From: Candidatus Obscuribacterales bacterium
Lineage (GTDB): Bacteria > Cyanobacteriota > Vampirovibrionia > Obscuribacterales > Obscuribacteraceae
Reading direction: 5' to 3'
Length of the DNA stretch: 44,459 nucleotides
Assembly: GCA_019752635.1 (NCBI GenBank)
Contig: JAIELX010000024.1
Coordinates: 1-44,459, forward strand
The position numbers and the translations under genes were made by a program. Each line of letters begins with the position of its first letter. Position 1 is the first letter of the stretch. This document shows positions 15,094-24,339 of the stretch, one piece after another. Under the pieces are notes generated by a model. That model was not told where the DNA came from. It ran no database searches and was given only the letters and a program-made list of their open reading frames with translations.

Positions 15094-17664
15094 CTAATAG
15101 TAGATAACTTTGGCTCCGGCCATCGCGGGCAAATCAGTAAAGTGCCCGTGCACCTTCAGGTTCCGCAACGCAACATCGGGAGCCTTTCTCGGAGCGCCAT
15201 ACTGCCCCTCCATCCAGGGCACCGGATACAGCGCTACTGCCAACGAATCCAAACTGGAACCCACAACGCTCAGCGGTACTTCATCTGAGATAACGAATGG
15301 TGCCCATTCCGCTGTCGCGTTCACTGCGCGAGGCAACCGCCCGGGGATGGCAACTTCACCGTGCTTACCGGCCAGCGCCAAGAGTACACCAGCATTTCCA
15401 GGGTTACGCAATGCCTTGATCTCGCCGGTGAACGTGAACTTGAGGTGGCTCTTCCCGGCGGGAGCGGATGGAAGCTTCACTGAAGCCCCCACGCTGCGAG
15501 CAGCGTACAGAACAGTCTTGTTCATGCGAACTTGATCTCCTTCCTGCAACATTGGATCAAATGTGCTCGGGGAAAACTCCGCCTGAAACGGTTGACTATC
15601 GTTCGTGGGCGATGAAGGAGTACCACTCGGCTTCGAGACCTCAGTTACGGACGATGCAGGGGCAGGCATAACGCAGGCAAGACGAATGCGCAAGGAGTCG
15701 AACAGTCGCTCGGCTCGGCTACCGGAGAGTATACGCGAGCTGCGTCGCGCATCACCAGTTATGACGGGATCCGGTAGCCGTGATTCTGCGCCTGCTGCGG
15801 GCGACGCGCTTGACACCAGTCCGTAACTGAAATAGTCCGGCGAGAGCATGTATCTTGAGTCAATATTGCCATCACCATAGACGGTAGCAGCTGGAGCCTT
15901 CACCGAAAGCTCAATTTTGTTCGGACCGTGCCAGTCAATCCAGTCAGGAGAAACTCGCACGAATCGCCATTGCCTGAAATCTTCCGAGTTGACCCCCATT
16001 GAAGGAGCAAACTCGCGCATCTGGTTATAGAGCTCGTAATGCGGTCCATCGATATTGCTGACAGACAGAGGGTGCCCCTCTGCTTTCTTACCGTTAACCA
16101 CTACTTCGCATTGTTCCAGGTTCTTGTCGCCATCGACCAAAACCAGTACTGATGCAGGTGTCGCAGGTGCCTTGACCTCAGTAAAGTCAATTACCTTCTC
16201 TGCTCTTTGACCAAAAGTCATGGCATGCGACATCTCGCGCAGATTCTTCGGATCGTCGCGGCGAGTCAGTTTTTCAGAATGCATGATTAGGGAAGTCAAT
16301 GCCATCGCGGCAATCAGACTGCCGAGGACACCAGCGATTCGGGGTGCCTCGCCAGGGGATTTCGAAAGTTCACCGCGCCCGCTTGAAGCCAGACCGAACA
16401 CTGCCAGCACCATCAGCAATGGCATTGCAGTAAACGCGTAACGAGCCGTAGACTCTGCCAATATGTAGGCGAAGTGCCCCGACACCAGGATTGCACAAAG
16501 CTCTAGCGGTAGCCGGGTGGCTGAGCTCATTTGCCTGTAACGACAGCAGGCAAAGAGAATCATTCCGTAGATACCGGCGCACAGAAGCATTTGATGCCAA
16601 TAGATCTGGCCATTCATGTCCACGCCGACGGCACGATTCTTAAAGTCGTTCCACGGATACGCGAACAGCCGAGTGATTTTTCTGGACACCAGCGTCGCGC
16701 ACTCTTGCGGGTAACAATGCCACATAGCATAAACAACGTTCAGAGGACCTTCCGTCTCGCCGTTCAAGTCTGTCAGAACAGGGTGCGGATTGCAGCCCCA
16801 ACCATCGAATTCAGGGTTCCACGCCTTCGCTACGTTGTAGACCGGCTGCCGTTGCGCCGTGATCGACGGCTTGCCTGTCACTTCGTTGGTGATTGCGCAC
16901 CAGGGCAGGGCAACCGCTAAGAGTGCTGCTAAGAAACCAACAAATGCCTTCTTTCTCGAAGCAAACTGCATGCAACCAAAAAACGAAGCAACAACCACAG
17001 CCGGTATCAGCGCCGGTTTCGACACGATCAACAGCCCGGCGACCAAACCACCAACTAATGGACCTGCAATCGGTCGCTTCAAACTAGACAAAGCCCAGAC
17101 AAGCAGCAAGCAAAGCAGTGCTGCCGGTGTTTCCGTCATCAGGTGACCGGTCTGAAGCACCGCCGAGGGATAGGCCGCGAACAGAAGTCCAGCCATTATT
17201 GCCCAGGCGGGATTTCGCGTAACCCGCAGAACCAGGAGTGATGCCAGTCCAGCGGTTCCCGCATGAATTAATGATTGACCGTCAGCCAGAATGTTCCAAT
17301 CGCGAGGCGTAGGCACATGCCCCGCCATCAAGAAAACTGGAACGTAGATTAAAGCCAAAAGCGGTCCGTCCAACAACATGTGAGCAGCCGCGCCCGCATT
17401 TCCCCAAATGGCGGCAAAGTTGCCGGACGATATGGCCTCCACGAACTTTTGAATGGTAATGAGATAGTGTTTGCCATCCGTCGACAACGTTATACGAATG
17501 TCATTCCAGGTGAAGTTATGTAATAGCGCCAATGCGAGGGCAAGAGCGGATGGCACGAAGAAACAAACCAACGTCATGATCCGTCCACACGCGGCCGTCG
17601 TTGTCGCAGTGGATTCAGCCGACGGGATGGACGTCTGCGGTTTTCTGGCTACCGTGGTTGGCAT
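15094..17664 (-). CDS. GT-C type (GT39-like) membrane glycosyltransferase with periplasmic C-terminal domain
   Basis: 856 residues from the ATG at 17664, preceded by GGAGG six bases away; an ATG 12 codons upstream is less suited. The first ~430 residues hold about ten hydrophobic segments. The first loop carries an acidic residue (STDGKHY) and a later loop has [10 protein letters not shown], a layout typical of polyprenyl-phosphate-sugar-dependent GT-C enzymes such as GT39 and ArnT-like proteins. Residues from about 450 on are soluble and beta-rich, probably periplasmic. It likely transfers a sugar from a lipid carrier to a surface glycan, lipid or protein; acceptor unknown. It is the first gene of a two-gene unit with the zinc-finger fusion downstream. 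Confidence 0.75.
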   Translation of the reverse strand: MPTTVARKPQTSIPSAESTATTTAACGRIMTLVCFFVPSALALALALLHNFTWNDIRITLSTDGKHYLITIQKFVEAISSGNFAAIWGNAGAAAHMLLDGPLLALIYVPVFLMAGHVPTPRDWNILADGQSLIHAGTAGLASLLVLRVTRNPAWAIMAGLLFAAYPSAVLQTGHLMTETPAALLCLLLVWALSSLKRPIAGPLVGGLVAGLLIVSKPALIPAVVVASFFGCMQFASRKKAFVGFLAALLAVALPWCAITNEVTGKPSITAQRQPVYNVAKAWNPEFDGWGCNPHPVLTDLNGETEGPLNVVYAMWHCYPQECATLVSRKITRLFAYPWNDFKNRAVGVDMNGQIYWHQMLLCAGIYGMILFACCRYRQMSSATRLPLELCAILVSGHFAYILAESTARYAFTAMPLLMVLAVFGLASSGRGELSKSPGEAPRIAGVLGSLIAAMALTSLIMHSEKLTRRDDPKNLREMSHAMTFGQRAEKVIDFTEVKAPATPASVLVLVDGDKNLEQCEVVVNGKKAEGHPLSVSNIDGPHYELYNQMREFAPSMGVNSEDFRQWRFVRVSPDWIDWHGPNKIELSVKAPAATVYGDGNIDSRYMLSPDYFSYGLVSSASPAAGAESRLPDPVITGDARRSSRILSGSRAERLFDSLRIRLACVMPAPASSVTEVSKPSGTPSSPTNDSQPFQAEFSPSTFDPMLQEGDQVRMNKTVLYAARSVGASVKLPSAPAGKSHLKFTFTGEIKALRNPGNAGVLLALAGKHGEVAIPGRLPRAVNATAEWAPFVISDEVPLSVVGSSLDSLAVALYPVPWMEGQYGAPRKAPDVALRNLKVHGHFTDLPAMAGAKVIYY

Positions 17665-17805
17665 CTTGGTCCTCCATGGACCTTGATATGTTACGGCCAT
17701 ACGAAGCAGGCTCCGCTTAAGTATTTTTCGCCTTACATATTGAGGGAGCGATGGTTAGCTCGCTCTAATGTTTCGTATAATGGACGGACAATTCGCGAGA
17801 GTGCT

Positions 17806-18309
17806 ATGAATCTGGAAATCCGCAACAAACTTCTAATCCCAGTCTTGATTCTCACTGTATTGCTCGGTGGCTTCATACTGATGCGCTTTGTGTTTCCGAA
17901 CGAGTATCGCTCTCAGGAGTGGCCGGCAACTAAGCTCGAAATGCAAGGACAAAAGCTTGTGCTCAAGTTGCATACGGATCGAACTCCTGATGCGCAGCGA
18001 CTGCAACTTCGCGACCTGGACGGATTTTCCTGCACTTTGATCTGCGAGCCTGACGGCGGTTCGTTTGCACCGGACTTCATTACATTCATGAAAGAGCGCG
18101 CGGCAGTAGAGCCGAAGCCTGCGTTGATCTTTCAAAATAGACAGGGATACATAGTGCATAAGCCAGTGCCCGTAACTTTCACGCCTCAGCCCGCAGAAGG
18201 ACAACCTACGTCTTACTTAGGCAAGGGATTTGTGGTGCTCTCGCCTCACGCTGGACCGGCCCAATCCTGGTCGATCGACTGGACAGGTAAGAATCTGAGT
18301 CCGCAATAG
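17806..18309 (+). CDS. Small membrane-anchored hypothetical protein
   Basis: 167 residues from the ATG at 17806, preceded by GCGAGAG; the longer open frame from 17683 would overlap the glycosyltransferase start and is unlikely. One N-terminal membrane segment (residues 9-29, LLIPVLILTVLLGGFILMRFV) is followed by a beta-rich extracytoplasmic part with a Cys pair (SCTLIC). No family is recognised. Confidence 0.65.
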   Translation: MNLEIRNKLLIPVLILTVLLGGFILMRFVFPNEYRSQEWPATKLEMQGQKLVLKLHTDRTPDAQRLQLRDLDGFSCTLICEPDGGSFAPDFITFMKERAAVEPKPALIFQNRQGYIVHKPVPVTFTPQPAEGQPTSYLGKGFVVLSPHAGPAQSWSIDWTGKNLSPQ

Positions 18310-18355
18310 AATAAAGCGGTATATAGACCTTCGGAAAACACGTGAGGCTCGGGCT

Positions 18356-19398
18356 TTGCGGGACATCAACGGCTTTATTGTTCGGGCGGAGATTCCGGGA
18401 TATCAGCTGCTCCATCTACTAGGCAAAGGGAGCAACGGTTTTGTAGTCAAAGCTAAGCAGCTCGCCACGGAACGCACTGTGGCAATTAAGTTTCTCAAAC
18501 ACGAGCTGCTGGACGAAGGACAACGTGCGAAGCAGCGCATGCTAGGCGAGGCAAGACTGCTGAGCACCATCAGCCATCGAAACATCATTCAGGTGTTTGG
18601 TGCCGGGCTCGGGAAACGCTCCCCGTACGTTATAACGGAGTTTGTCGACGGCATGACGCTAGCCGATTTAATCGCGAAGGAACGATTCATAACTCTCAAT
18701 CGCTTAGACCTGCTCTTTCGTCAGCTATGCGCAGGGCCGAAACAGCTCACGACCTTCCATCATTCACCGCGACCTGAAGCCACGAAATATTATGGTTTTT
18801 GATTCACCAGACGGAGAGCAGCTCAAGATTCTCGACTTCGGCATAGCGAAAGTCACATCGGTGACAAGGTCAATGAAGGAGTCACCAATACCGGTGCCTT
18901 TGTCGGCAGCCCCACTTATATGAGTCCCGAACAATTCATCAACGGTTCAATCGATCTCAGAACCGACATCTAGGTCCGCATCAAATCAACCTCAATGCCG
19001 CCCTGGCAATCAACGAGTTGGCGATCTGGTATCACAGCAAAGGACAATACTCTGAATACCGCAAGATAATTGATTGGGCGGAGAGATTGATTGATGCTGA
19101 GAAAGCGGCTCCTCGAACGAGACTTGCCCCGGTTGCAATTCGGTCCGCTATTGCCGGAGCCATCAGGCGAATGCCGTTGTCGACGTTACCCCAATGGATA
19201 TCGCAATCCGCGTTTGGCAGAATGAAGCCTTTTTCCGCAAACATAGGTATCTCTGCCTATAGCTTGATGCAAGAGTCCATTGCCCTTTTCGATAAACTGT
19301 CACCTGTCAAGCAAAAGAAATGCGCAATCCAAATTCAGAGGCTTAAGGACAAGCTGGCTGAGGCAAAACAGGCACATAAGTTTTCAGAGTGGAAGTAG
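18356..19398 (+). pseudogene. Disrupted Ser/Thr protein kinase with C-terminal TPR-like remnant
   Basis: A TTG at 18356 opens a kinase N-lobe (LLGKGSNGFVVKAK with the glycine loop, VAIKFLK with the ATP-binding Lys, then EARLLSTISHRNIIQVFG and YVITEFVDGMTL). The frame then shifts near 18750. Another frame continues with [11 protein letters not shown] and [11 protein letters not shown], a third with [12 protein letters not shown] and DLRTDI, then a TAG at 18973. From about 18985 an open stretch to 19398 looks like the helical C-terminus of TPR-type kinases of this kind. At least two frameshifts and a deletion of the rest of the C-lobe make this a pseudogene unless assembly errors are responsible. 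Confidence 0.8.
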
Positions 19399-19525
19399 TC
19401 CAAGGGTGTCTTTCGCAGAACCTTCAAAGATGTTTATGTACCGAAAGCTAGACAGAACTTTTGTCTAATCCCATCGGGGAGGAAATCAAGTTAAGATGTG
19501 ACTCGTTTTTACGACGGCACAGCGC

Positions 19526-21007
19526 ATGATTTTCAGCAGCCTCGAATATCTGCTCTTCTTACCCTTGGTAGTCTTGCTTTACTGGCAACTCAAGGGCAGC
19601 TGGCGCCCGGGTTTGGTGGTTGCGTCCAGCCTCTTTTTCTACATGAGCTGGTTACCGATATATGGCATTTTGCTACTCCTGCTGACAACCTGTACGTGGT
19701 TGCTGGGCTTGGGAGTTGCAGGGGCGAAAACCGGAAGCGTTAAGGCCAGGACACTTCTTACATTCGGTATTACCTTGAACCTTGGATGCCTGTGCTACTA
19801 CAAGTACGCAGGGTTTATTCTGGCAAACATCGCCAGCAGTCTCCACATGCTGAATTCCGTAATTGGTCCCGCGATACCGGCCTGGGATGCGCCCGTCATC
19901 GAAGCGCTGCTTCCGTTGGGCATCTCGTTTTTTGTCTTCGAGTTTGTGCATTATTTGGTCGATGTGTACAAGAGCGGTCAACCCGTTAAATCATGGATGG
20001 AATTTACAGCATTCGCATCGTACTTTCCGTCTCAGATTGCCGGTCCCATCAAGCGCTATCAGGATTTCCTCGCCAGGCTGAGATCCCCGGAAAAGCTCAC
20101 GCCTGATCTATTTAACGAAGCGATGACGCTGATTATTCAGGGACTCTTCAAAAAAATCGCAATTGCAGACCCTTTGGGCATCGCTATTTTTCCGGTTTTC
20201 GCGTCGAACACCGTTGTGTCGGCCGCCGATGGATGGCTTGCTGCCACAGGCTTCGTGATTCAGGTCTACTGCGACTTTTCCGGTTACACCGACATCGGGC
20301 GCGGCTCGTCCCTCTTGATGGGCATCCGCTTGCCGGAAAATTTCCGCTTACCTTATCTGTCTGCCGATCTAACCGAGTTCTGGCGAAGGTGGCACATGTC
20401 CTTGTCCGAATGGCTCAGAGACTACGTTTTCATTCCTCTAGGGGGATCGCGTGACGGAAAGTTTGCAACATGGAAGAACCTCATGCTCACCATGCTTGCC
20501 TGCGGTCTTTGGCACGGAGCGAGCTGGCACTACATTATCTTTGGCTTCCTGCAAGGATTCGGGCTAGTCGTTCACCGTGAGTGGCATGCACTGACCAGAA
20601 AGAAAGCTGACGGCAAAGCACCCGGAACGCTACAACACGCAGCGGCCTATTGCGGCGGTGTTTTTCTGACAACGTTGTTCATGATACTAACTCTGGTGTT
20701 CTTCCGATCCTCGGACCTGCCGCATGCTGCGTTGATTTTCAAAAGCCTGATTAACTTCCAGGGACAATGCGAACTGGCAGTGCCACTGGCAAAGTCCGGT
20801 GCACTAGTGTTCCTGGGCAGTTATTTTGTGTTCTGGTTATTGCGCGACTACCATGAGACTCTGTTTTCAGTCTCACGCCATGTACCGGAGAATGTGCGTC
20901 ATTACATGCGACCGGCTCTGCGATTGGGCGCTTGGAGTGCTGCGGGAATTCTGATGATCGCGGCTACACCAAACGAGTCTGTTCCCTTCGTTTATTTTCA
21001 ATTCTGA
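19526..21007 (+). CDS. MBOAT family O-acyltransferase (AlgI-like)
   Basis: 493 residues, about ten to twelve membrane segments. It starts MIFSSLEYLLFLPLVVLLYW, the usual AlgI/DltB-type N-terminus. The family core is intact: FASYFPSQIAGPIKRY, then VYCDFSGYTDIGRGSSLLMG, FRLPYLSADLTEFWRRWHMSLS.WLRDYVFIPLGG, and the catalytic His in CGLWHGASWHYIIFG. AlgI-like MBOAT proteins pass acyl groups (commonly acetyl) across the membrane to a periplasmic partner that modifies a polysaccharide. The SGNH-like partner starts 6 bp after the stop, so this is a two-gene operon. The polysaccharide substrate is unknown. Confidence 0.92.
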   Translation: MIFSSLEYLLFLPLVVLLYWQLKGSWRPGLVVASSLFFYMSWLPIYGILLLLLTTCTWLLGLGVAGAKTGSVKARTLLTFGITLNLGCLCYYKYAGFILANIASSLHMLNSVIGPAIPAWDAPVIEALLPLGISFFVFEFVHYLVDVYKSGQPVKSWMEFTAFASYFPSQIAGPIKRYQDFLARLRSPEKLTPDLFNEAMTLIIQGLFKKIAIADPLGIAIFPVFASNTVVSAADGWLAATGFVIQVYCDFSGYTDIGRGSSLLMGIRLPENFRLPYLSADLTEFWRRWHMSLSEWLRDYVFIPLGGSRDGKFATWKNLMLTMLACGLWHGASWHYIIFGFLQGFGLVVHREWHALTRKKADGKAPGTLQHAAAYCGGVFLTTLFMILTLVFFRSSDLPHAALIFKSLINFQGQCELAVPLAKSGALVFLGSYFVFWLLRDYHETLFSVSRHVPENVRHYMRPALRLGAWSAAGILMIAATPNESVPFVYFQF

Positions 21008-21013
21008 GGGAAG

Positions 21014-22405
21014 ATGCAACCCGTAGTCAGTCTCACTCCCAATTGCGTTAAGTCCGTCGAACAGGCGCAGTCTCGGCCGGCGCGCAACATTATCGTTCTG
21101 TGCGTGACGATACTTGTCGTTCAGGTATTCGCACTATTCTCCGCGGAAATGGTTCTGTATTTCGCAGGTATCGGGGAAGAAGACATTTCAGTGTTTGATC
21201 CTGATCTTGGCTTTCGCCACCGCAGCCACAAGCGCGTAACCTGGCGCCAGGAAGGGTTTTCGCAGGGATATTTCGGTCAAGACGGGCTGCGTGCTCCGAC
21301 GCTTCCGGCCAAAGCACCAGGCGTGTATCGCGTTATCTTGCTGGGGGATTCTTTCGTAGAGGGACTGCAAGAGCCCTACGAAGTGAGCTTTGCACAGCAA
21401 ATGCAGGAGCGACTTCACGCTTCCACCGGCAAGCAGGTTGAAGTTCTGAACTTCGGAACAGTTGGTTATTCAACGGTACAGGAATATCTGTTGCTCAAAG
21501 AGATGCTACCGAAGTATTCAGCTGATGCAGTCATTCTCGCGTATACACCGCGCGACATGGCAGAGACTCTTGAAACATGGGCACCCGCAAACATGAAACC
21601 GATCGGATCCCGACCGTTCGCATTAAAGGCGCCGGGCAAACCTCTTGAAATAAGCAACCTTCCGGTACTGAACGCCGCCGCAGTACCGTCTACCAAGCTA
21701 GCGTCGCAATTCGAATGGTTTCGACAAAACAGCCGCCTTTGGGGCTACTTTTCAGTAAACAAGCCAAAATTCCATTTAAAGAATGCTGTCTTTGAGACAG
21801 TGGGTGCCATCGCTCACGATCCGGCAAAGGGACTACAGCAGATGATCAGACCTTTGCTGAGTTCGGCCGATGCATCGTTCCAAATTCAGTTCTTCGAACA
21901 GAATAAGAAAGACCAGCAGACACAAAAGCAAGCTCGCGCCAATGCGGCTACTTTGCGGCGCCCTGATTTGACAAACGATAAAACCGGCGTCATGCGTAAG
22001 GCTCACTTGCAGATGCTGGACGACACATTCGGTGAATTGGCCGCAAAAATGAATCAGCTCTGCACCAGCAATGGTGCGCGCCTGACCGTGCTGCTCACCC
22101 CTTGCAGGTCTGCTCTACTTCCTCCCACCGCATCGGTGCCAGCCCCTGCACCACCGCTCTACAATGTCAGCTATGCTGATGAGATCAAGTTTGTTACGCG
22201 ACACGGCAACGAGCTCGGCGTTCCCGTCGTGAACGCGCAAGAATCGGCATCAAGACTACAGTCGTCTGAAATCGAAAGAATGTACTTCGTGCACCACCCG
22301 ACGAGACACGGCAACAAATTTCTCGCAGACTGCATGGTCCCGGTGATTCAGCGCATGATGCGCGCACCAAGCGAACTGGCCGCCACCCCGATTCAAACTA
22401 AATAA
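21014..22405 (+). CDS. Membrane-anchored SGNH hydrolase-like acyltransferase partner (AlgJ/AlgX type)
   Basis: 463 residues. One N-terminal membrane segment (about residues 24-46) is followed by a periplasmic domain. The SGNH block I is VILLGDSFVEG (nucleophile Ser) and the last block is HHPTRHGN (catalytic His). VLNFGTVGYSTVQEYLLL matches block II (Gly). It probably receives the acyl group from the MBOAT protein encoded just upstream and attaches it to an exported polysaccharide. The GEGREDR-like start follows a GGGAAG site. Pairing with the MBOAT gene supports the function more than sequence alone. Confidence 0.82.
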   Translation: MQPVVSLTPNCVKSVEQAQSRPARNIIVLCVTILVVQVFALFSAEMVLYFAGIGEEDISVFDPDLGFRHRSHKRVTWRQEGFSQGYFGQDGLRAPTLPAKAPGVYRVILLGDSFVEGLQEPYEVSFAQQMQERLHASTGKQVEVLNFGTVGYSTVQEYLLLKEMLPKYSADAVILAYTPRDMAETLETWAPANMKPIGSRPFALKAPGKPLEISNLPVLNAAAVPSTKLASQFEWFRQNSRLWGYFSVNKPKFHLKNAVFETVGAIAHDPAKGLQQMIRPLLSSADASFQIQFFEQNKKDQQTQKQARANAATLRRPDLTNDKTGVMRKAHLQMLDDTFGELAAKMNQLCTSNGARLTVLLTPCRSALLPPTASVPAPAPPLYNVSYADEIKFVTRHGNELGVPVVNAQESASRLQSSEIERMYFVHHPTRHGNKFLADCMVPVIQRMMRAPSELAATPIQTK

Positions 22406-22733
22406 CCTCACAAACGCCTCAGGCTGTCGCGCACCCCGCAATAGACAAGCTCAAGGCGTGCGGTCCCTCTACGATGCACGGTCTGTTCGGGTCTTGGTGT
22501 AGCGGTGGAACAAGTCATACCAGAGCAGCGTACAGATTGATTGCACCACATTCGATGACATCGCCCTGCTCCCTCAGGACTTTTTCACGCAACCACTGGA
22601 AATCGATCATCGTCATTAGGCACCAGGTAGCAGAACTTCGCCTGGCTCGACGCGCGAGTTCGACGTAGCTTAGCGGATTCTTAACAAGAAGGTACTAGTC
22701 TTATGTCTTGAAACATCCGATTGGAGGAAGAAG
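22406..22733. other. Intergenic region after the acylation operon
   Basis: 328 bp. A 64-codon frame at 22474-22668 has no ribosome binding site and no recognisable domain. No tRNA cloverleaf or terminator with a T-run was seen. The GGAGG for the next gene lies at 22723-22727. Confidence 0.45.
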
Positions 22734-23639
22734 ATGGACGATCTGAATTTTGAGAATTCGTTGTCTCAGTGCAAACTCAACGATTTAATACGAGCAACCT
22801 CCAGCACGTTGTTGGCGGACGCTCATGACATTATTGCTTCAGCCCCTGTGGCGCATCGGAAGCAGGTCGATAACAGCAACCATGCTCGCGACAGGCAGGA
22901 CTTCCTTGAGATCGATCATGTTTTCTGGCCGTTCAAGAAAGACGCAGATAACCGTCTCAATGAGCAGAAGATGGACCAGAAACCTGTTAAGTCCGATAAG
23001 GATCGTGCGCATGAGCTGCAGGACATTTTCAAGAAAGGTACCTGGGACGACGAGGTGAAGAAGCAGGTCGAGAATATCTTCAGAAGTTGCCACTCTCCGC
23101 TCAATGTTTTGAAGGAATTCTATGAAATCGAGGACGATGATCAGCCGTTCTCGCTGACCTTTAAACCAGGGCGTGATTTGGCGGATCCGGACATTGTTAC
23201 CGTTACGAAGCAAGGAGCAGGATCTGAACTGCAGATTCGGTATGAAAAGCAGGTCGAAGCGGGAGAGGGTGAATATGTCGGAGGGGGCTGGAAGCTCAAG
23301 ACTAAAGACGGTTTGGATGTTCAGTGTAACTACGAAGATCCACGCTATTATCAAGTGAAAAGCGGCGAAACAACATACAAAATCGAATGGTCCAAGGAAA
23401 AGGATAGATACACGCTTGCGGTAATAGATGCAAACGGTAAGAAGACCGAGCATGTGGCTGCTCACAGCCGATTGAGAGGACGCTATCAGAGCTACCACTT
23501 TCCAGCGGTTGGAGTAGTTGTTCAGGAAGGCTGCAACGGAGCTTGGCCTGTCAAAATTGCTCTGCCCGGAGACAAAGAGCTGTTCATAGCAGAGGACTTT
23601 AAAAAACTGGATTTCCGACTTCGCCAACCAAAGAACTAG
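22734..23639 (+). CDS. Hypothetical charged cytoplasmic protein
   Basis: 301 residues. The ATG follows GGAGG at good distance. There is no signal peptide or membrane segment. Residues 60-130 are highly charged and helical (DHVFWPFKKDADNRLNEQKMDQK..., then AHELQDIFKKGTWDDEVKKQVENIF). The second half is beta-rich with repeated short Lys/Glu-Gly strands (LQIRYEKQVEAGEG, GGGWKLKTKDGL, YYQVKSGETTYKIEW). No family is recognised. An equally long antisense frame (22839-23714) is a shadow. Confidence 0.75.
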   Translation: MDDLNFENSLSQCKLNDLIRATSSTLLADAHDIIASAPVAHRKQVDNSNHARDRQDFLEIDHVFWPFKKDADNRLNEQKMDQKPVKSDKDRAHELQDIFKKGTWDDEVKKQVENIFRSCHSPLNVLKEFYEIEDDDQPFSLTFKPGRDLADPDIVTVTKQGAGSELQIRYEKQVEAGEGEYVGGGWKLKTKDGLDVQCNYEDPRYYQVKSGETTYKIEWSKEKDRYTLAVIDANGKKTEHVAAHSRLRGRYQSYHFPAVGVVVQEGCNGAWPVKIALPGDKELFIAEDFKKLDFRLRQPKN

Positions 23640-23672
23640 CTGCTTATCTTGGAAGATAGGCCAGAAGAAGCC

Positions 23673-23697
23673 GAGCAATATTGCACCAAAATTGCTC
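23673..23697 (+). terminator. Weak hairpin after the hypothetical gene
   Basis: GAGCAAT / ATTGCTC, 7-bp perfect arms with an 11-nt loop, 34 bp past the stop. There is no T-run. Confidence 0.3.
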
Positions 23698-23862
23698 AAT
23701 GTGGCGGATCGCAAAGGACGCGAAGCCCTATCCTAATTCTGACTTCGCTCTTTACTCAATTGTAGGGAGAGGCCGGCACAGGACTCGTAAAACTGGGCAT
23801 TTACGGAATGGCGTCTGGGATATACACTGAAGGCATTACGTTGCCAAGCGGACGACTTGACT

Positions 23863-24264
23863 ATGGACTCGACTCATTTCTCCATCATAGCGTTGGTCAT
23901 TGTGTCCGTAGGTGTTGCAATCGCCTACCGGATGCTGTTCGCGCCGAAAAAACTTGAGCGAGGGGAGAAGCCGAAAGGTTCGCACGAACTCGAAGTCGCC
24001 ATGAAGATGGGCAGCCCGGACGAGAAGTGCGAAGCGATGAGAGAAATGGCGCAGCTCTACTCTCGACATAACGATGTTTGGACCGCGGAGAGTTACATCA
24101 AACTAGCGCTGAAAGTGATGGAAGAAGCCTACGGCACGCGCGGTCCCGAGCTGACGGAAGTGCTGCGAGATTACGCGTCATTGATGCGAAAGTTTGGACG
24201 CGGCGGACAGGCTGTTGAGCTAGAAGAGCGAATGAAAAAGTTGAACAAGACCGCGCACAGCTAG
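23863..24264 (+). CDS. Small membrane-anchored TPR-like protein
   Basis: 133 residues from the ATG at 23863 (a TTG two codons earlier is possible). There is one N-terminal membrane segment (IIALVIVSVGVAIAYRMLF), a basic linker, then two to three helix pairs in the style of tetratricopeptide repeats (MREMAQLYSRHNDVWTAESYIKLALKVMEEAYG, then LTEVLRDYASLMRKFGRGGQAVELEERM). It probably provides a protein-binding surface at the inner membrane. It is convergent with dnaE2. Confidence 0.7.
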   Translation: MDSTHFSIIALVIVSVGVAIAYRMLFAPKKLERGEKPKGSHELEVAMKMGSPDEKCEAMREMAQLYSRHNDVWTAESYIKLALKVMEEAYGTRGPELTEVLRDYASLMRKFGRGGQAVELEERMKKLNKTAHS

Positions 24265-24339
24265 TCTAGGCGAGGCGCGTGCGGTCCCGGAATCCGCTGC
24301 AGTGAATTCGCCTCGAACCATTCGCTAATGAAATCAGGT

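Noticed and set aside
22474..22668. 64-codon frame and a possible tRNA-like stretch after the acylation operon
   Set aside because: There is no Shine-Dalgarno, no cloverleaf, no TTCRA-type T-loop and no CCA end.
22839..23714. 291-codon antisense frame over the hypothetical gene at 22734
   Set aside because: The plus-strand gene has GGAGG, a charged soluble composition and normal codon use. The antisense frame is Phe/Leu-rich without a ribosome site.
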